Source: Niastella sp.
GTDB lineage: Bacteria; Bacteroidota; Bacteroidia; Chitinophagales; Chitinophagaceae
Length of the DNA stretch: 64,000 nt
NCBI GenBank assembly: GCA_016710595.1
Contig: JADJVM010000003.1
Span: forward strand, 248,001 to 312,000
Direction of reading: 5' to 3'
The notes below the pieces were generated by a model. It was not told the DNA's origin. It saw nothing but the letters and a program-made list of their open reading frames with translations, and made no database searches. This document shows positions 7,666 through 16,617 of this stretch, piece after piece (position 1 is the first letter of the stretch; each line of letters begins with the position of its first letter). The translations under genes and the position numbers were made by a program.

Positions 7666-10158
7666 ATGAACAGCATCACTTATACCAATAATGATCAATT
7701 TGAATTAGCATCAGGGTTTATAAATAATAGTAACCAGGCGGTTTTTTTAACGGGTAAAGCCGGAACCGGTAAAACTACTTTTTTAAAAAATATTAAAGAA
7801 CACAGTTTAAAGAACTGTGCCATTGTGGCTCCCACAGGAGTAGCAGCCATCAATGCGGGAGGTGCTACGATTCATTCTTTTTTTCAACTTCCATTTACGC
7901 CCTATTTACCTATGGCCGAGTTTGGCATTAATCATTCAGAGGTAACGGATAAGCATAGTTTAATGGCCAACTTACGATTAAACCAGCAGCGCAGGGAGGT
8001 ATTACAAAACCTGGAATTACTCATAATTGATGAAATAAGTATGGTAAGGGCCGATGTGCTGGATGCAATAGATAATGTATTACGCCATGTGCGTAACCGT
8101 CGCAGGCAACCTTTTGGAGGTGTACAGGTTTTATATATTGGTGATTTATACCAGTTGCCACCTGTGGTAAAGGAAGATGAGTGGTCACTTTTAAAAGATC
8201 ATTATGCAAACCCGTTTTTCTTTAGCAGTAAAGTAATAGCCGAACAACCCCCGGTATATATCGAATTAAAAAAAGTGTACCGCCAGCACGATGCCGTGTT
8301 TATAAATATATTAAACCAGGTACGCAATAATGAAATGGACGAAGAAGGATATAAGCTTTTACATAACAGGCTTCATGAAAAGCCACAGCAAGAGCATGTA
8401 ATAACCCTTACCACACACAATGCTGCTGCAGATGAAATTAATAATGCCGCATTAGAAAAACTGGCAGAGAAAGAATTTATTTACCGTGCAGCAGTAGAAG
8501 GAGATTTTGCAGAGCGCATATTTCCTACTGAAGAATTTTTACGCCTCAAAAAAGATACGCAGGTAATGTTTTTAAAAAACAATACAGAAAAAAATTATTA
8601 CAATGGAAAAATTGGAACCATCACTCAATTAGAAGATGACAAAATATTTGTTACCTGTAAAGAGGGCGAAGAAGAAAAAATAATTGAAGTACAAAAAGAA
8701 GTTTGGCGAAATGTAAAATACAAATTGGATACTACAAAAAGCAAGATAGAAGAAGAGGTTGCAGGGAGCTTTACACAATACCCGCTGCGGCTGGCCTGGG
8801 CCATTACAATTCACAAAAGCCAGGGCCTTACATTCAACCAGGTAATTATTGATGCCCAAAGGGCATTTGCTCCTGGCCAGGTTTATGTTGCCTTAAGCCG
8901 GTGCCGCACATTAGAAGGTATTTATTTACAAACGGCCATCGCACACAGGAGTTTACTGAGCGATGAACGAATTGTGTCTTATTCAAAAAACCAGGCATCA
9001 AATATTGAATTAAATAAAATACTGGAAACAGCAGCCTGCAAATTTCAGCAAGATGTGATATTATCGTTAATTGATTTTAATGAACTGGTTTTTTATGCAA
9101 AAAAAATTTCTGATTATATTATTCAACAGCCCGCTTTTGGGAAAAAATCAATTGAGTGGGCAAGGTATAATGTTGAGCAAACCGAAATTTTTAAAAAACA
9201 CGGATCTAAATTTTCGCTTGAGTTACAGGAAATATTTGGTGATTTACCGCCAGAAAAAAATGAATTGCTCAGGGATAGGCTTTCCGTAGCAGCTAAATGG
9301 TTTATCACCCAATTAGAAATTTTAAAAGAACATTTAAAAACAATTAAAGCATCAACAGATAACAGGCAAATCGCTATTGATTTTAATAACCGGGCCGGTA
9401 AATTATTTGAGGTAGTTGCGGCTAAATTATTTTTACTTGCCGGCTGTGTGGATGGGTTTGAGTTAAATTCATACCAAAGGCACAAAGCAACCTATAAAGC
9501 CGAAAAGTTTCCGGTTACTATTTATGCAGCTTCTACCGAATCATTTTCTGATGCAGCAGATAATAATTTAGTAAGCCGTTTAAGAAACCTGAGAAGCCAA
9601 CTGGCAGAAGATGCAGGGGTGCCCATATATATGATTTGTAGTACCGAATCGCTGGAGTTGATGGCAACTTACTTTCCTTTCACTGAAAAAGATCTTGAAA
9701 AAATTAAAGGTTTTGGCGCCTTGAAAATACGGCAATATGGAAGAGCGTTTTTAGAAACGATAAGAAACTATTGCGATTTTTTTAGCATTGAGTCTGAAAT
9801 GCATTCAATACCAGATAAAAAGAGTAGAAAAAAAGAAACGGCCAAAGTGATGAAGCATGATACCAAATTGCAAACATACGATTTGCACCTGCAAGGTAAA
9901 ACGGCCGGTGAGATTGCAATAATCCGTAATTTAACGATATCCACTATTGAATCTCATTTAGCTTATTATATACAATTGGGAAAAATCCCAATCCTGGATA
10001 TTTTAAATGAAAAAACTTACCGTGAAATTATAACCATGATAAAAAGCAATCATTCTGCATCTATTACAGGTATAAAAGACCAACTGCCTCATTGTAGTTA
10101 TGGTCAAATAAAAATGGCAATCGCAGCCTTGCATTATGAACGTGAACAAGTTGAATAA
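7666..10158 (+). CDS. Pif1/RecD-like superfamily 1B helicase with HRDC and C-terminal HTH domain
   Basis: 830 residues. The AAA/helicase part (1 to ~430) has Walker A GKAGTGKTTF (~30), Walker B LLIIDEISM (~118), the GDLYQLPPV sensor segment, and late helicase motifs AITIHKSQGLTF (~375) and YVALSRC (~405), the Pif1 pattern. A linker is followed by an HRDC domain (~635-705; LRNLRSQLAEDAGVPIYMI), then a winged-helix-like HTH (~735-790; LQGKTAGEIAIIRNLTISTI), the combination seen at the C-terminus of RecQ helicases. Likely a 5'-to-3' DNA helicase in replication-fork or structured-DNA repair. Start chosen at the first ATG, 12 residues before the conserved core. Confidence 0.87.
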   Translation: MNSITYTNNDQFELASGFINNSNQAVFLTGKAGTGKTTFLKNIKEHSLKNCAIVAPTGVAAINAGGATIHSFFQLPFTPYLPMAEFGINHSEVTDKHSLMANLRLNQQRREVLQNLELLIIDEISMVRADVLDAIDNVLRHVRNRRRQPFGGVQVLYIGDLYQLPPVVKEDEWSLLKDHYANPFFFSSKVIAEQPPVYIELKKVYRQHDAVFINILNQVRNNEMDEEGYKLLHNRLHEKPQQEHVITLTTHNAAADEINNAALEKLAEKEFIYRAAVEGDFAERIFPTEEFLRLKKDTQVMFLKNNTEKNYYNGKIGTITQLEDDKIFVTCKEGEEEKIIEVQKEVWRNVKYKLDTTKSKIEEEVAGSFTQYPLRLAWAITIHKSQGLTFNQVIIDAQRAFAPGQVYVALSRCRTLEGIYLQTAIAHRSLLSDERIVSYSKNQASNIELNKILETAACKFQQDVILSLIDFNELVFYAKKISDYIIQQPAFGKKSIEWARYNVEQTEIFKKHGSKFSLELQEIFGDLPPEKNELLRDRLSVAAKWFITQLEILKEHLKTIKASTDNRQIAIDFNNRAGKLFEVVAAKLFLLAGCVDGFELNSYQRHKATYKAEKFPVTIYAASTESFSDAADNNLVSRLRNLRSQLAEDAGVPIYMICSTESLELMATYFPFTEKDLEKIKGFGALKIRQYGRAFLETIRNYCDFFSIESEMHSIPDKKSRKKETAKVMKHDTKLQTYDLHLQGKTAGEIAIIRNLTISTIESHLAYYIQLGKIPILDILNEKTYREIITMIKSNHSASITGIKDQLPHCSYGQIKMAIAALHYEREQVE

Positions 10159-10182
10159 ACCACAAGTTTGGAATTAATTTTG
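10151..10182 (+). promoter_or_regulatory. Promoter of the DUF2007 gene (TTG-N21-TAATTTTG)
   Basis: A TTG at 10151-10153 and TAATTTTG at 10175-10182 are separated by 21 bp, matching the Bacteroidota promoter form. The -33 element lies inside the last codons of the helicase gene. The leader to the next ATG would be about 55 nt. Confidence 0.5.
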
Positions 10183-10242
10183 TAAATTCATATTAATAAG
10201 CAAAAGAAAAATTTGTAAGCTAAAAAATTTAAAATAAAGACA

Positions 10243-10458
10243 ATGGCAGAACTAAATAATGAAGACACTGTTTTAGTAGGTGTTTACGATGATTCGGTAT
10301 TGGCAAATGCCGCCCTGGAAAAGTTAAGTGAAGCCAGTATTCTGGCATTTACTAACTCTCAAAACCCTATTGGTTTAAACCCATTGGGAGGAATTGAATT
10401 ACGGGTTTTTGAAAAAGATGAAGCAGCAGCTAAGAACATCCTGCAAGCTTTAAAATAG
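10243..10458 (+). CDS. Small DUF2007-type protein (putative signal-transducing protein family)
   Basis: 71 residues, soluble, acidic. The segment VLVGVYDDSVLANAALEKL, a central short loop with NPIGLNPLGG, and a closing strand-helix IELRVFEKDEAAAKNIL match the small DUF2007 fold (two beta-alpha-beta units, related to PII/ACT-like ferredoxin folds). Members are often found as short stand-alone proteins; no biochemical role is established. It has its own candidate promoter and a 284-bp gap before rho, so it is probably a single-gene unit. Confidence 0.72.
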   Translation: MAELNNEDTVLVGVYDDSVLANAALEKLSEASILAFTNSQNPIGLNPLGGIELRVFEKDEAAAKNILQALK

Positions 10459-10579
10459 GTTCAAAAATTTTCCCGCATACCCAATATCCTTTCTTTGCTT
10501 TTCAAAAAAGAGGGCAAATGCCGTTTTTCAGTTTAAAAATGGCCAATAAAAAAACTATTTAAAAAAGATATATTTTTTC

Positions 10580-10607
10580 TTGTTTCCACAAAAACAATGT
10601 AATATTG
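10580..10607 (+). promoter_or_regulatory. Possible rho promoter
   Basis: TTG at 10580-10582 and TAATATTG at 10600-10607 are 17 bp apart; the second element has one mismatch to TAnnTTTG. It would give rho a leader of about 130 nt that is rich in C and poor in structure (for example the stretch around 10640-10690), as expected if Rho limits its own synthesis. The autoregulation is inference from the well-known behaviour of rho in other bacteria. Confidence 0.3.
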
Positions 10608-10742
10608 CAGTGGAAAAGGTGGTGAAACATACACTAAACATGCCTCACTACTACATCTTTCGATCAATTTCCATCACTGATTCAATTTCAATTTACAGAG
10701 TAATTTAGAGCGACTTTTTGAGAAAAGCATTTTCACATTTTT

Positions 10743-12368
10743 ATGTACGATATACTACAACTGAGCGATTTACTCGTTCCTGAGCTATTAGATATAGCAG
10801 ATGATTTAAAAATCTCCAATTCAAAAAAACTAAATAAGCAAGATTTAATTTATAAAATCCTTGATAAACAAGCCGTTATGAACGCAGAAAAAAAAAGTTC
10901 GGAAGATGAAAAACCAAAGCGTAAACGCATTATAAAAGCCACCACTTCTAATATAGTAGAAGAGGCAGAAGTAATGCAACCCGCTGCAGATAATAAGGAT
11001 GCACATCCCAAAGCAAAAAAAATAGAAACTCCTGCTAAAAAGCACCCTATTAAACCCAAAAAAGAGGAAGCGCCAAAAGAAGTAGAGGATAATGAAGAAA
11101 CAATACTTCCTCTTACAGATGCCGACACTACAGTTCCAGCATCCATTGCTCAATTTTTGCACGAAGAAGATGTACAACAACCTGAAATAGAAGAGCCGGT
11201 TTATCAACCGGTACAACAGCAACGCCAAAAGCCACCGGTTTTTAATATTGAATTTGATGGAGTGGTATTGGGCGAAGGTGTTTTAGAAATGATGCCCGAT
11301 GGTTATGGCTTTTTAAGAAGCAGTGATTATAATTATCTATCTTCTCCTGATGATATTTATGTATCACCCTCACAAATAAAATTATTTGGTTTAAAAACCG
11401 GCGATACGGTTTATGGTTCTGTACGCCCTCCAAAAGAAGGTGAAAAATATTTTGCTTTATTAAAAGTAGAAACCATCAATGGTAAAACTCCTGAAGAAGT
11501 AAGAGACCGGGTTCCTTTTGATTACCTGACTCCTTTATTTCCGTTCGAAAAATTAGAACTTACTACCACTTCTGATAATTACAGCACCCGTATAATGGAT
11601 TTGTTTACACCCATTGGGAAAGGACAACGGGGACTCATTGTTGCCCAGCCAAAAACGGGTAAAACCATGCTGTTGAAAGAAGTGGCCAATGCCATAGCAG
11701 AGAACCATCCGGAGTGTTATTTAATGGTGGTATTGGTAGATGAAAGGCCCGAAGAAGTTACAGATATGGAACGTAGCGTAAAAGCAGAAGTGATAGCATC
11801 CACTTTTGATGAACCGGCTGAAAAACATGTAAAGGTTTCAATCATTGCATTGCAAAAAGCAAAAAGATTGGTAGAGTGCGGCCACGATGTGGTAATTCTG
11901 TTAGATTCTATTACCCGTCTTGCACGGGCTCATAATACCGTGGCGCCATCAAGCGGTAAAGTTCTAAGTGGTGGGGTAGAAGCCAATGCCATGCAAAAAC
12001 CAAAACAATTTTTTGGCGCTGCCCGTAAAATTGAAAATGGAGGCTCACTTACCATTTTGGCAACAGCCCTGGTAGATACCGGTAGTAAAATGGATGAAGT
12101 GATTTTTGAAGAATTTAAAGGAACCGGTAATATGGAATTACAACTTGACCGTAAATTAAGTAACAGGCGTATTTATCCCGCTATAGATATTGTTGCTTCC
12201 AGCACCCGTAGAGATGACCTTTTGCTTGATAAAGATACTTTTAAACGTATGTGGGTTTTGCGTAAACATATTGCCGACATGAATTCAGAAGAAGCAATCA
12301 ACATGCTTTTGAAAAACATGAAAGGCACAAAGGATAATGCAGAATTTTTAACCTCAATGAACGGGTAA
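10743..12368 (+). CDS. rho: Transcription termination factor Rho
   Basis: 541 residues. An N-terminal Rho_N helix bundle (LSDLLVPELLDIADDLKI, ~5-45) is followed by a ~130-residue charged, low-complexity Lys/Glu/Pro insertion (~48-180), typical of Bacteroidota Rho and absent in E. coli Rho (419 residues). Then come the primary RNA-binding cold-shock-like fold (GVLEMMPDGYGFLRS ~180-250) and the RecA-type ATPase: Walker A PKTGKTM (~305), Walker B VVILLDSITR, Q-loop and R-loop region (LSGGVEANAM). It forms a hexameric RNA translocase that ends transcription. A strong intrinsic terminator follows the stop. Confidence 0.97.
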   Translation: MYDILQLSDLLVPELLDIADDLKISNSKKLNKQDLIYKILDKQAVMNAEKKSSEDEKPKRKRIIKATTSNIVEEAEVMQPAADNKDAHPKAKKIETPAKKHPIKPKKEEAPKEVEDNEETILPLTDADTTVPASIAQFLHEEDVQQPEIEEPVYQPVQQQRQKPPVFNIEFDGVVLGEGVLEMMPDGYGFLRSSDYNYLSSPDDIYVSPSQIKLFGLKTGDTVYGSVRPPKEGEKYFALLKVETINGKTPEEVRDRVPFDYLTPLFPFEKLELTTTSDNYSTRIMDLFTPIGKGQRGLIVAQPKTGKTMLLKEVANAIAENHPECYLMVVLVDERPEEVTDMERSVKAEVIASTFDEPAEKHVKVSIIALQKAKRLVECGHDVVILLDSITRLARAHNTVAPSSGKVLSGGVEANAMQKPKQFFGAARKIENGGSLTILATALVDTGSKMDEVIFEEFKGTGNMELQLDRKLSNRRIYPAIDIVASSTRRDDLLLDKDTFKRMWVLRKHIADMNSEEAINMLLKNMKGTKDNAEFLTSMNG

Positions 12369-12387
12369 AAATATAAATGTATTTACG

Positions 12388-12420
12388 AGCCGCTTTATTA
12401 CAAAGCGGCTTTTTATTTTT
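12388..12420 (+). terminator. Intrinsic terminator of rho
   Basis: A perfect 9-bp stem (AGCCGCTTT with AAAGCGGCT), loop ATTAC, followed by TTTTATTTTT. It begins 20 bp after the rho stop codon. Confidence 0.9.
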
Positions 12421-12636
12421 TAACCAATTTTTCTTTGTAATACAAATGGATACTTAAAAGAAAAGCCTGCAGTATTGGCATTGTAAAATGTTTAGTAACC
12501 AGGCTTACACATCAAATTGAAAGAAATTAATTAGTTAACAGCCCAATAGGAAAGCTGAAAATTATTTTTTCAAATGAACACACACAAAACCCCGCTTTTT
12601 ACGTTACTTGCTTGTTCGCCATTAAAATTTTACTAC

Positions 12637-13911
12637 ATGGGCTACCGGCTATTTATAATGATATTGATTTTCGTATCCCCCGTTTACCTGTTTGCCCAGC
12701 AAACAGATATTACCGGTTTGTGGAAAGGCACCATTTACAATGATACAAACCAGCTTACGTATCAGTATGAAATTGGCATCAGCAAAGAAAAGGGAAAATA
12801 TTCAGGGTTTTCACATACCTGGTTTACGCTGGGTGATTCACAATATTTTGGAGTAAAAAAAGTAAGCGTAAAAATAGCCCAGGATGGAAAAATAATTGTA
12901 GAAGACCGGGAGTTGATCTCAAATAATTATCCCATAAAACCCAGTAAAGGAGTGAGGCAATTAAATATCCTCAGCTTAGATGCGAAAGATAGCATCATGA
13001 CTTTAAAGGGGCCTTTTAGCACCAATAAAACAAAAGATTATACGTCGCTCACCGGCTTTATCAGCCTAACAAGAAAAAATGATTTTTGGCATTCTTCATT
13101 GGTACCACATTTAGAAGAATTACAAAAAGCAGATGAATTATCTTTTGTAAAAGAAGCCAGACAAAATGAAATAAAAAATCAGGAAGACGAGAAAAAGAAC
13201 CTGGCTACCTTAGAAGAAAAGAAAAACAAGGAACTGGCAATTGCAAAAAGACAAGAAGAAGAGGCTTTGAAAAAGCAGCAGCAACAACAAATGGAAATTG
13301 CCAAAACTGAAGAGAGTAAAAGAAATGATGAATTAAAAAAACAAACATTACTTGCTAAGCAAGAGGAAAAAAACATAAAAAAAGAACAAAAGCTGCAGGC
13401 ACAAAAAGATAAGGACATAGCAAAGCAAGTTTTGGAAAATGAGAAAAAAGAAAGAGCGAAGGCTATCGCCATGGAGCAGGAGGAAAAGAGGCTGGCAAAA
13501 TTAGAAGTAAAAAAACAAGAACCTGTACTGGTAAGAAATACAGATCCCGCTGCGGAGGTAAGTATGAGAAAAACAGTAGTACAACAAACCGTTTATTTTT
13601 CAGGCGATAGCCTCAACCTATCATTATATGATAACGGTGAAATAGATGGTGATACAGTAAGTGTGCTAATGAATGGGAAAATTATTTTGGCGAGGCAAGG
13701 ATTAAGTGCATCTGCCATAAAAAAAACAATTTATATAACACCCGGCACACAGGAAATTGAGTTGGTAATGTTTGCAGAAACCCTTGGTAGTATTCCGCCC
13801 AATACCGGGTTGTTAATTGTAAGAGATGGAAAGGCTGTATATGAGTTAAGGTTTAGCGGAGATTATAAACAGAACGCTTCTATTCTCTTTAAACGCAAAA
13901 CACCTGAATAA
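12637..13911 (+). CDS. Secreted protein with long central coiled coil, function unknown
   Basis: 424 residues from the ATG at 12637, which gives a normal signal peptide (MGYRLFIMILIFVSPVYLFA then QQ). An upstream in-frame ATG at 12574 would add 21 residues ahead of it. After the signal comes a small beta domain (ITGLWKGTIYNDTNQLTYQYEI, ~22-150), then ~150 residues of Lys/Glu/Gln-rich coiled coil (~175-315), then a C-terminal beta domain (~330-424) containing YDNGEIDGDTVSVLMNGK and LRFSGDYKQNASILFKR. The C-terminal domain resembles segments in other Bacteroidota secreted proteins that follow a DNGxxDGDxVxxxxNG pattern. No catalytic motif is visible. Confidence 0.72.
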   Translation: MGYRLFIMILIFVSPVYLFAQQTDITGLWKGTIYNDTNQLTYQYEIGISKEKGKYSGFSHTWFTLGDSQYFGVKKVSVKIAQDGKIIVEDRELISNNYPIKPSKGVRQLNILSLDAKDSIMTLKGPFSTNKTKDYTSLTGFISLTRKNDFWHSSLVPHLEELQKADELSFVKEARQNEIKNQEDEKKNLATLEEKKNKELAIAKRQEEEALKKQQQQQMEIAKTEESKRNDELKKQTLLAKQEEKNIKKEQKLQAQKDKDIAKQVLENEKKERAKAIAMEQEEKRLAKLEVKKQEPVLVRNTDPAAEVSMRKTVVQQTVYFSGDSLNLSLYDNGEIDGDTVSVLMNGKIILARQGLSASAIKKTIYITPGTQEIELVMFAETLGSIPPNTGLLIVRDGKAVYELRFSGDYKQNASILFKRKTPE

Positions 13912-13957
13912 AAAATCGGCATGAAATTAGAATTTGCCTAATTCTAAATAAAAGATC

Positions 13958-14164
13958 ATGGCTAAATATTCTAAAAAAGCTTCTGAAAAAGTTGAACAAG
14001 CAATGAAAGAAATGAAGGCAGGGAAACTAAAATCCGGTTCCGGAAAGAAAGTTACAAATCCAAAACAGGCCATCGCTATTGGCCTTTCTGAAGCCCGGGA
14101 AAGCGGGGCAAAAGTTCCAAAGAAATCAACTTCTAAGAAAAAGTCTGCAAAAAAGAAAAAATAA
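13958..14164 (+). CDS. Small lysine-rich DUF6496-type protein
   Basis: 68 residues, strongly basic. The N-terminal half (KVEQAMKEMKAGKLKSGSG, KVTNPKQAIAIGLSEARESG) matches the short DUF6496 family, in which a conserved KxGKLKSG...V.NPKQAIAI.LSEAR..G motif precedes a Lys-rich tail; here the tail is KKSTSKKKSAKKKK. The tail suggests nucleic-acid binding, which is inference. An 8-bp inverted repeat (TTAGAATT/AATTCTAA, 13927-13947) lies just before the gene and may be a weak terminator of the upstream gene or an operator. Confidence 0.75.
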   Translation: MAKYSKKASEKVEQAMKEMKAGKLKSGSGKKVTNPKQAIAIGLSEARESGAKVPKKSTSKKKSAKKKK

Positions 14165-14352
14165 ATCCTGGTTACAAGGATACTAAAACCTTATACGCTT
14201 AATTATTAAGTAATAGCTATTTACGTTGTTGAGTGTAGAAATAATTCACCAATACTTATTTTCCTAATAGGTTGGAAATAAATTTTTAGTATGAAGTTTG
14301 CTGTTTAAAACCAATTATATATTTTAAAATGAGAGTTTACTAAAATCGCTGT

Positions 14353-14718
14353 ATGGAATTTCGAAAAGCACTTATTGTAGATGATGAGAAAGATACCTGT
14401 TTTTTGCTTACCCGTTTATTGCAACAACATGCTTATGAAGTACATTATGTACATAGCCTTTTGGAGGCAGCACCAATATTGCAAAAAGAAAACCCTGATG
14501 TTATATTTTTAGACAATCACTTAAAAGACGGCCAGGGAATTGATTATGTACCCACATTAAAAGAAGCATATCCCGATTTAAAAATCATTATTATAACAGC
14601 GTTTGATAATTTTGCCTATAAGACCAAAGCTTTCGAAAAAGGGGCCCATTATTTTTTGGGCAAACCTTTTAATCGAAATAATATTGAAGAGGCATTAAAT
14701 AGCCTGTTTAATAACTAA
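14353..14718 (+). CDS. Single-domain response regulator (receiver only)
   Basis: 121 residues, a complete receiver with nothing attached. The acidic pair is Asp10-Asp11, the phosphoacceptor Asp54 (VIFLDNHLKDGQG), the conserved Thr is in IIITAFD (~82), and Lys104 is in FLGKPF. With no output domain it must act by protein contact, in a CheY/Spo0F-like way. A CHASE3 histidine kinase is encoded 350 bp downstream on the other strand and is a plausible partner, and a second orphan receiver of the same type lies at 28872. Partnering is inference from position. Confidence 0.92.
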   Translation: MEFRKALIVDDEKDTCFLLTRLLQQHAYEVHYVHSLLEAAPILQKENPDVIFLDNHLKDGQGIDYVPTLKEAYPDLKIIIITAFDNFAYKTKAFEKGAHYFLGKPFNRNNIEEALNSLFNN

Positions 14719-14837
14719 GAATAATTTTAAAATTACCCAGCTTTTTTATAGTTTATACATTCAATTAACGGATGATAAAACTTTGGCTTCATTTTTTCTA
14801 TGAATACAGTATGATTCACCATTTAAAAATGTAAACC

Positions 14838-14990
14838 ATGAGTAACTTATTGTATTTAATAGCAGTAATACTTATCATTGGCTGGGTGCTTGGATTTTTT
14901 TATTATAGTGCCGGTAGTATTATTCATATCTTATTGGTAATTGCAGTAATTGCCATTCTACTAAATATTATCCGGGGTAACAGGGCTTAA
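14838..14990 (+). CDS. Small lmo0937-type membrane protein
   Basis: 50 residues (MSNLLYLIAVILIIGWVLG at the start), with two hydrophobic helices separated by FFYYSAGSIIH and ending in the short basic tail NIIRGNRA. The order of a first helix ending in WVLG, a short G-x-I-IHILLVIAVI second helix and a final R-G-x-R is the pattern of the lmo0937 family, small inner-membrane proteins often found among stress genes. No function is known. It lies between an orphan receiver and a histidine kinase. Confidence 0.7.
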   Translation: MSNLLYLIAVILIIGWVLGFFYYSAGSIIHILLVIAVIAILLNIIRGNRA

Positions 14991-15025
14991 TGATAAAGGG
15001 TAAAATAATACCCTACACAAAATAA

Positions 15026-15060
15026 CCGGGATTTGTACTTGTAATTAAAGCAACTCCCGG
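15026..15060. terminator. Weak hairpin between convergent genes
   Basis: CCGGGA and TCCCGG form a 6-bp stem with a 23-base loop, followed on the plus strand by GTATTTTATTTTT. It sits between the small membrane protein gene and the convergent kinase gene. The loop is long, so this is a weak call. Confidence 0.3.
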
Positions 15061-15065
15061 GTATT

Positions 15066-16472
15066 TTATTTTTCAAAGGGAAGCAAAATTGTAAATATGG
15101 ATCCTTCGCCTTTTGAACTTTCTACTGTAATATGCCCTTTGTGATTTAAAATAATATTTTGAGTATTCGTTAAGCCAAGACCGGTACCATTTTTTTTACT
15201 GGTAATAAATGGTTCAAATACCTTTGAGAGTGCTTCTTCATCCATACCTACCCCATTATCTTTCAATATCATGGCACAATGCCCATTTAGAGAAGTGGTA
15301 GTTATTTCTATAGTACCATTACTTTTTCCCTCTACAGCTTCAATAGCATTCACAATAATATTGGTGATTGCAATTTTAATTTTTTCAATATCTACAGATA
15401 CATTACACAACCCTTCATCAAAATGTTTAATAACCGTTATATTATTTAGTTCAATTCTGTCTTTAGCAGCCTCCAATGCTTCTTCTATCAATTGATTTAA
15501 AGAAACGGGTATAAATTTTAATACCAGGAACCGGGTTGCATTCAGCAGGTTGGTTACAATATCATTAATCCGTTTTACATTCCGGTTTACGATTTCTATA
15601 AGTTGCTTTTGTTCTTCATCTTGTTCCGGGTTATACGATAAATGCTCCATAGAAAGGCTGATATTATTCAATGGATTTTTAATTTCGTGAGCCATTGTAC
15701 TGGCCATACGTCCAGTAGCTGCATATTTTTCCATTCCCCTAAGCTGGGCCAACTCGATATTTTTTTTATCTAATTCATTTACCCTGTTTTCTAATTGTGA
15801 AGCATATTGTGCAGCGGCGGCATCAGCAGCTTTTTTATCTTTGTTTTCCCGGTTAAAAGTAATAACAGAATAAGCACCTAACAAAGCAACGATTAATAAC
15901 GAAATGATTGCAATCGTTTTTGTAGAATTATTGATAGCTGTTAACCTTTTTTCCTGGGTAACCCGGTAAGATAATTCCCTTGCCCTTAGTTGTGCCATGG
16001 AATCTCTTAAATTATCCATTAATATTTTTCCAGAATCAATCTTATTTTTTAAAGCCAACGAAGAAGTTCCATTTTGGGTGATCGCCATAATAGAAACCTG
16101 TTTTAAATTTTCGTTTTTCTCAGATACGATTTTTTTAATGTTTTGAAATAACCGATCCCTCACTTCCATATCGGGGCTTATCAGATCATCTAATGCTGTT
16201 ATTGCATCTTTACTTTGCCTTATTCCATTGAAATAAGGTTCCAGGTAACGATCATCTTTTATAAGCGTATATCCCCTAACCCCTGTTTCTGCATCTTTTA
16301 TTGATGACATGAGTTTATCAATATTATCAATACTTTGGCTGGAATGAATGATTTGGTTTCTTCCATTAATACTTTCATTTAAACTTATAAAAAATAAGAG
16401 ATAAGATATAAGGATCATGATAAATGCGGCTACATAACCAGAACGTACAATTTGTTCAATATTTAATTTCAT
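15066..16472 (-). CDS. CHASE3-type membrane sensor histidine kinase
   Basis: 468 residues. A first membrane helix (~12-32), a periplasmic four-helix CHASE3-like region (~35-180, with VRGYTLIKDDRYLEPY), a second membrane helix (~183-203), a short coiled coil, then a HisKA domain with the H-box MAHEIKNPLNN (~260) and a HATPase domain: N-box NIIVNAIEAV, G1 DNGVGMDEE, F-box FEPFIT and G2 GTGLGLTNTQ. The kinase should autophosphorylate and pass phosphate to a receiver; no response regulator with an output domain is adjacent, but a receiver-only protein is encoded nearby at 14353. The ligand sensed by CHASE3 is unknown. Confidence 0.94.
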   Translation of the reverse strand: MKLNIEQIVRSGYVAAFIMILISYLLFFISLNESINGRNQIIHSSQSIDNIDKLMSSIKDAETGVRGYTLIKDDRYLEPYFNGIRQSKDAITALDDLISPDMEVRDRLFQNIKKIVSEKNENLKQVSIMAITQNGTSSLALKNKIDSGKILMDNLRDSMAQLRARELSYRVTQEKRLTAINNSTKTIAIISLLIVALLGAYSVITFNRENKDKKAADAAAAQYASQLENRVNELDKKNIELAQLRGMEKYAATGRMASTMAHEIKNPLNNISLSMEHLSYNPEQDEEQKQLIEIVNRNVKRINDIVTNLLNATRFLVLKFIPVSLNQLIEEALEAAKDRIELNNITVIKHFDEGLCNVSVDIEKIKIAITNIIVNAIEAVEGKSNGTIEITTTSLNGHCAMILKDNGVGMDEEALSKVFEPFITSKKNGTGLGLTNTQNIILNHKGHITVESSKGEGSIFTILLPFEK

Positions 16473-16617
16473 ATAAAAATAGGTATCGAAAAAATTTTAA
16501 TTGTAATTACATCTTACTTTATAAAACACACAAAACTTCCTTATGCGCAACTTGAATGTGTAAAATAAAGTTACGTACGAATATTACGAAAATGGATATT
16601 ACATGTTATTTATTCCT

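Noticed and set aside
12574..12636. Longer start of the coiled-coil secreted protein gene
   Set aside because: The extra 21 residues put a polar/hydrophobic stretch before a complete signal peptide. The ATG at 12637 fits better, though the longer form cannot be fully excluded.
13927..13947. Inverted repeat TTAGAATT / AATTCTAA as a terminator
   Set aside because: The stem is A/T-rich with a weak T tract, so it could equally be an operator or chance. Mentioned in the neighbouring gene entry only.
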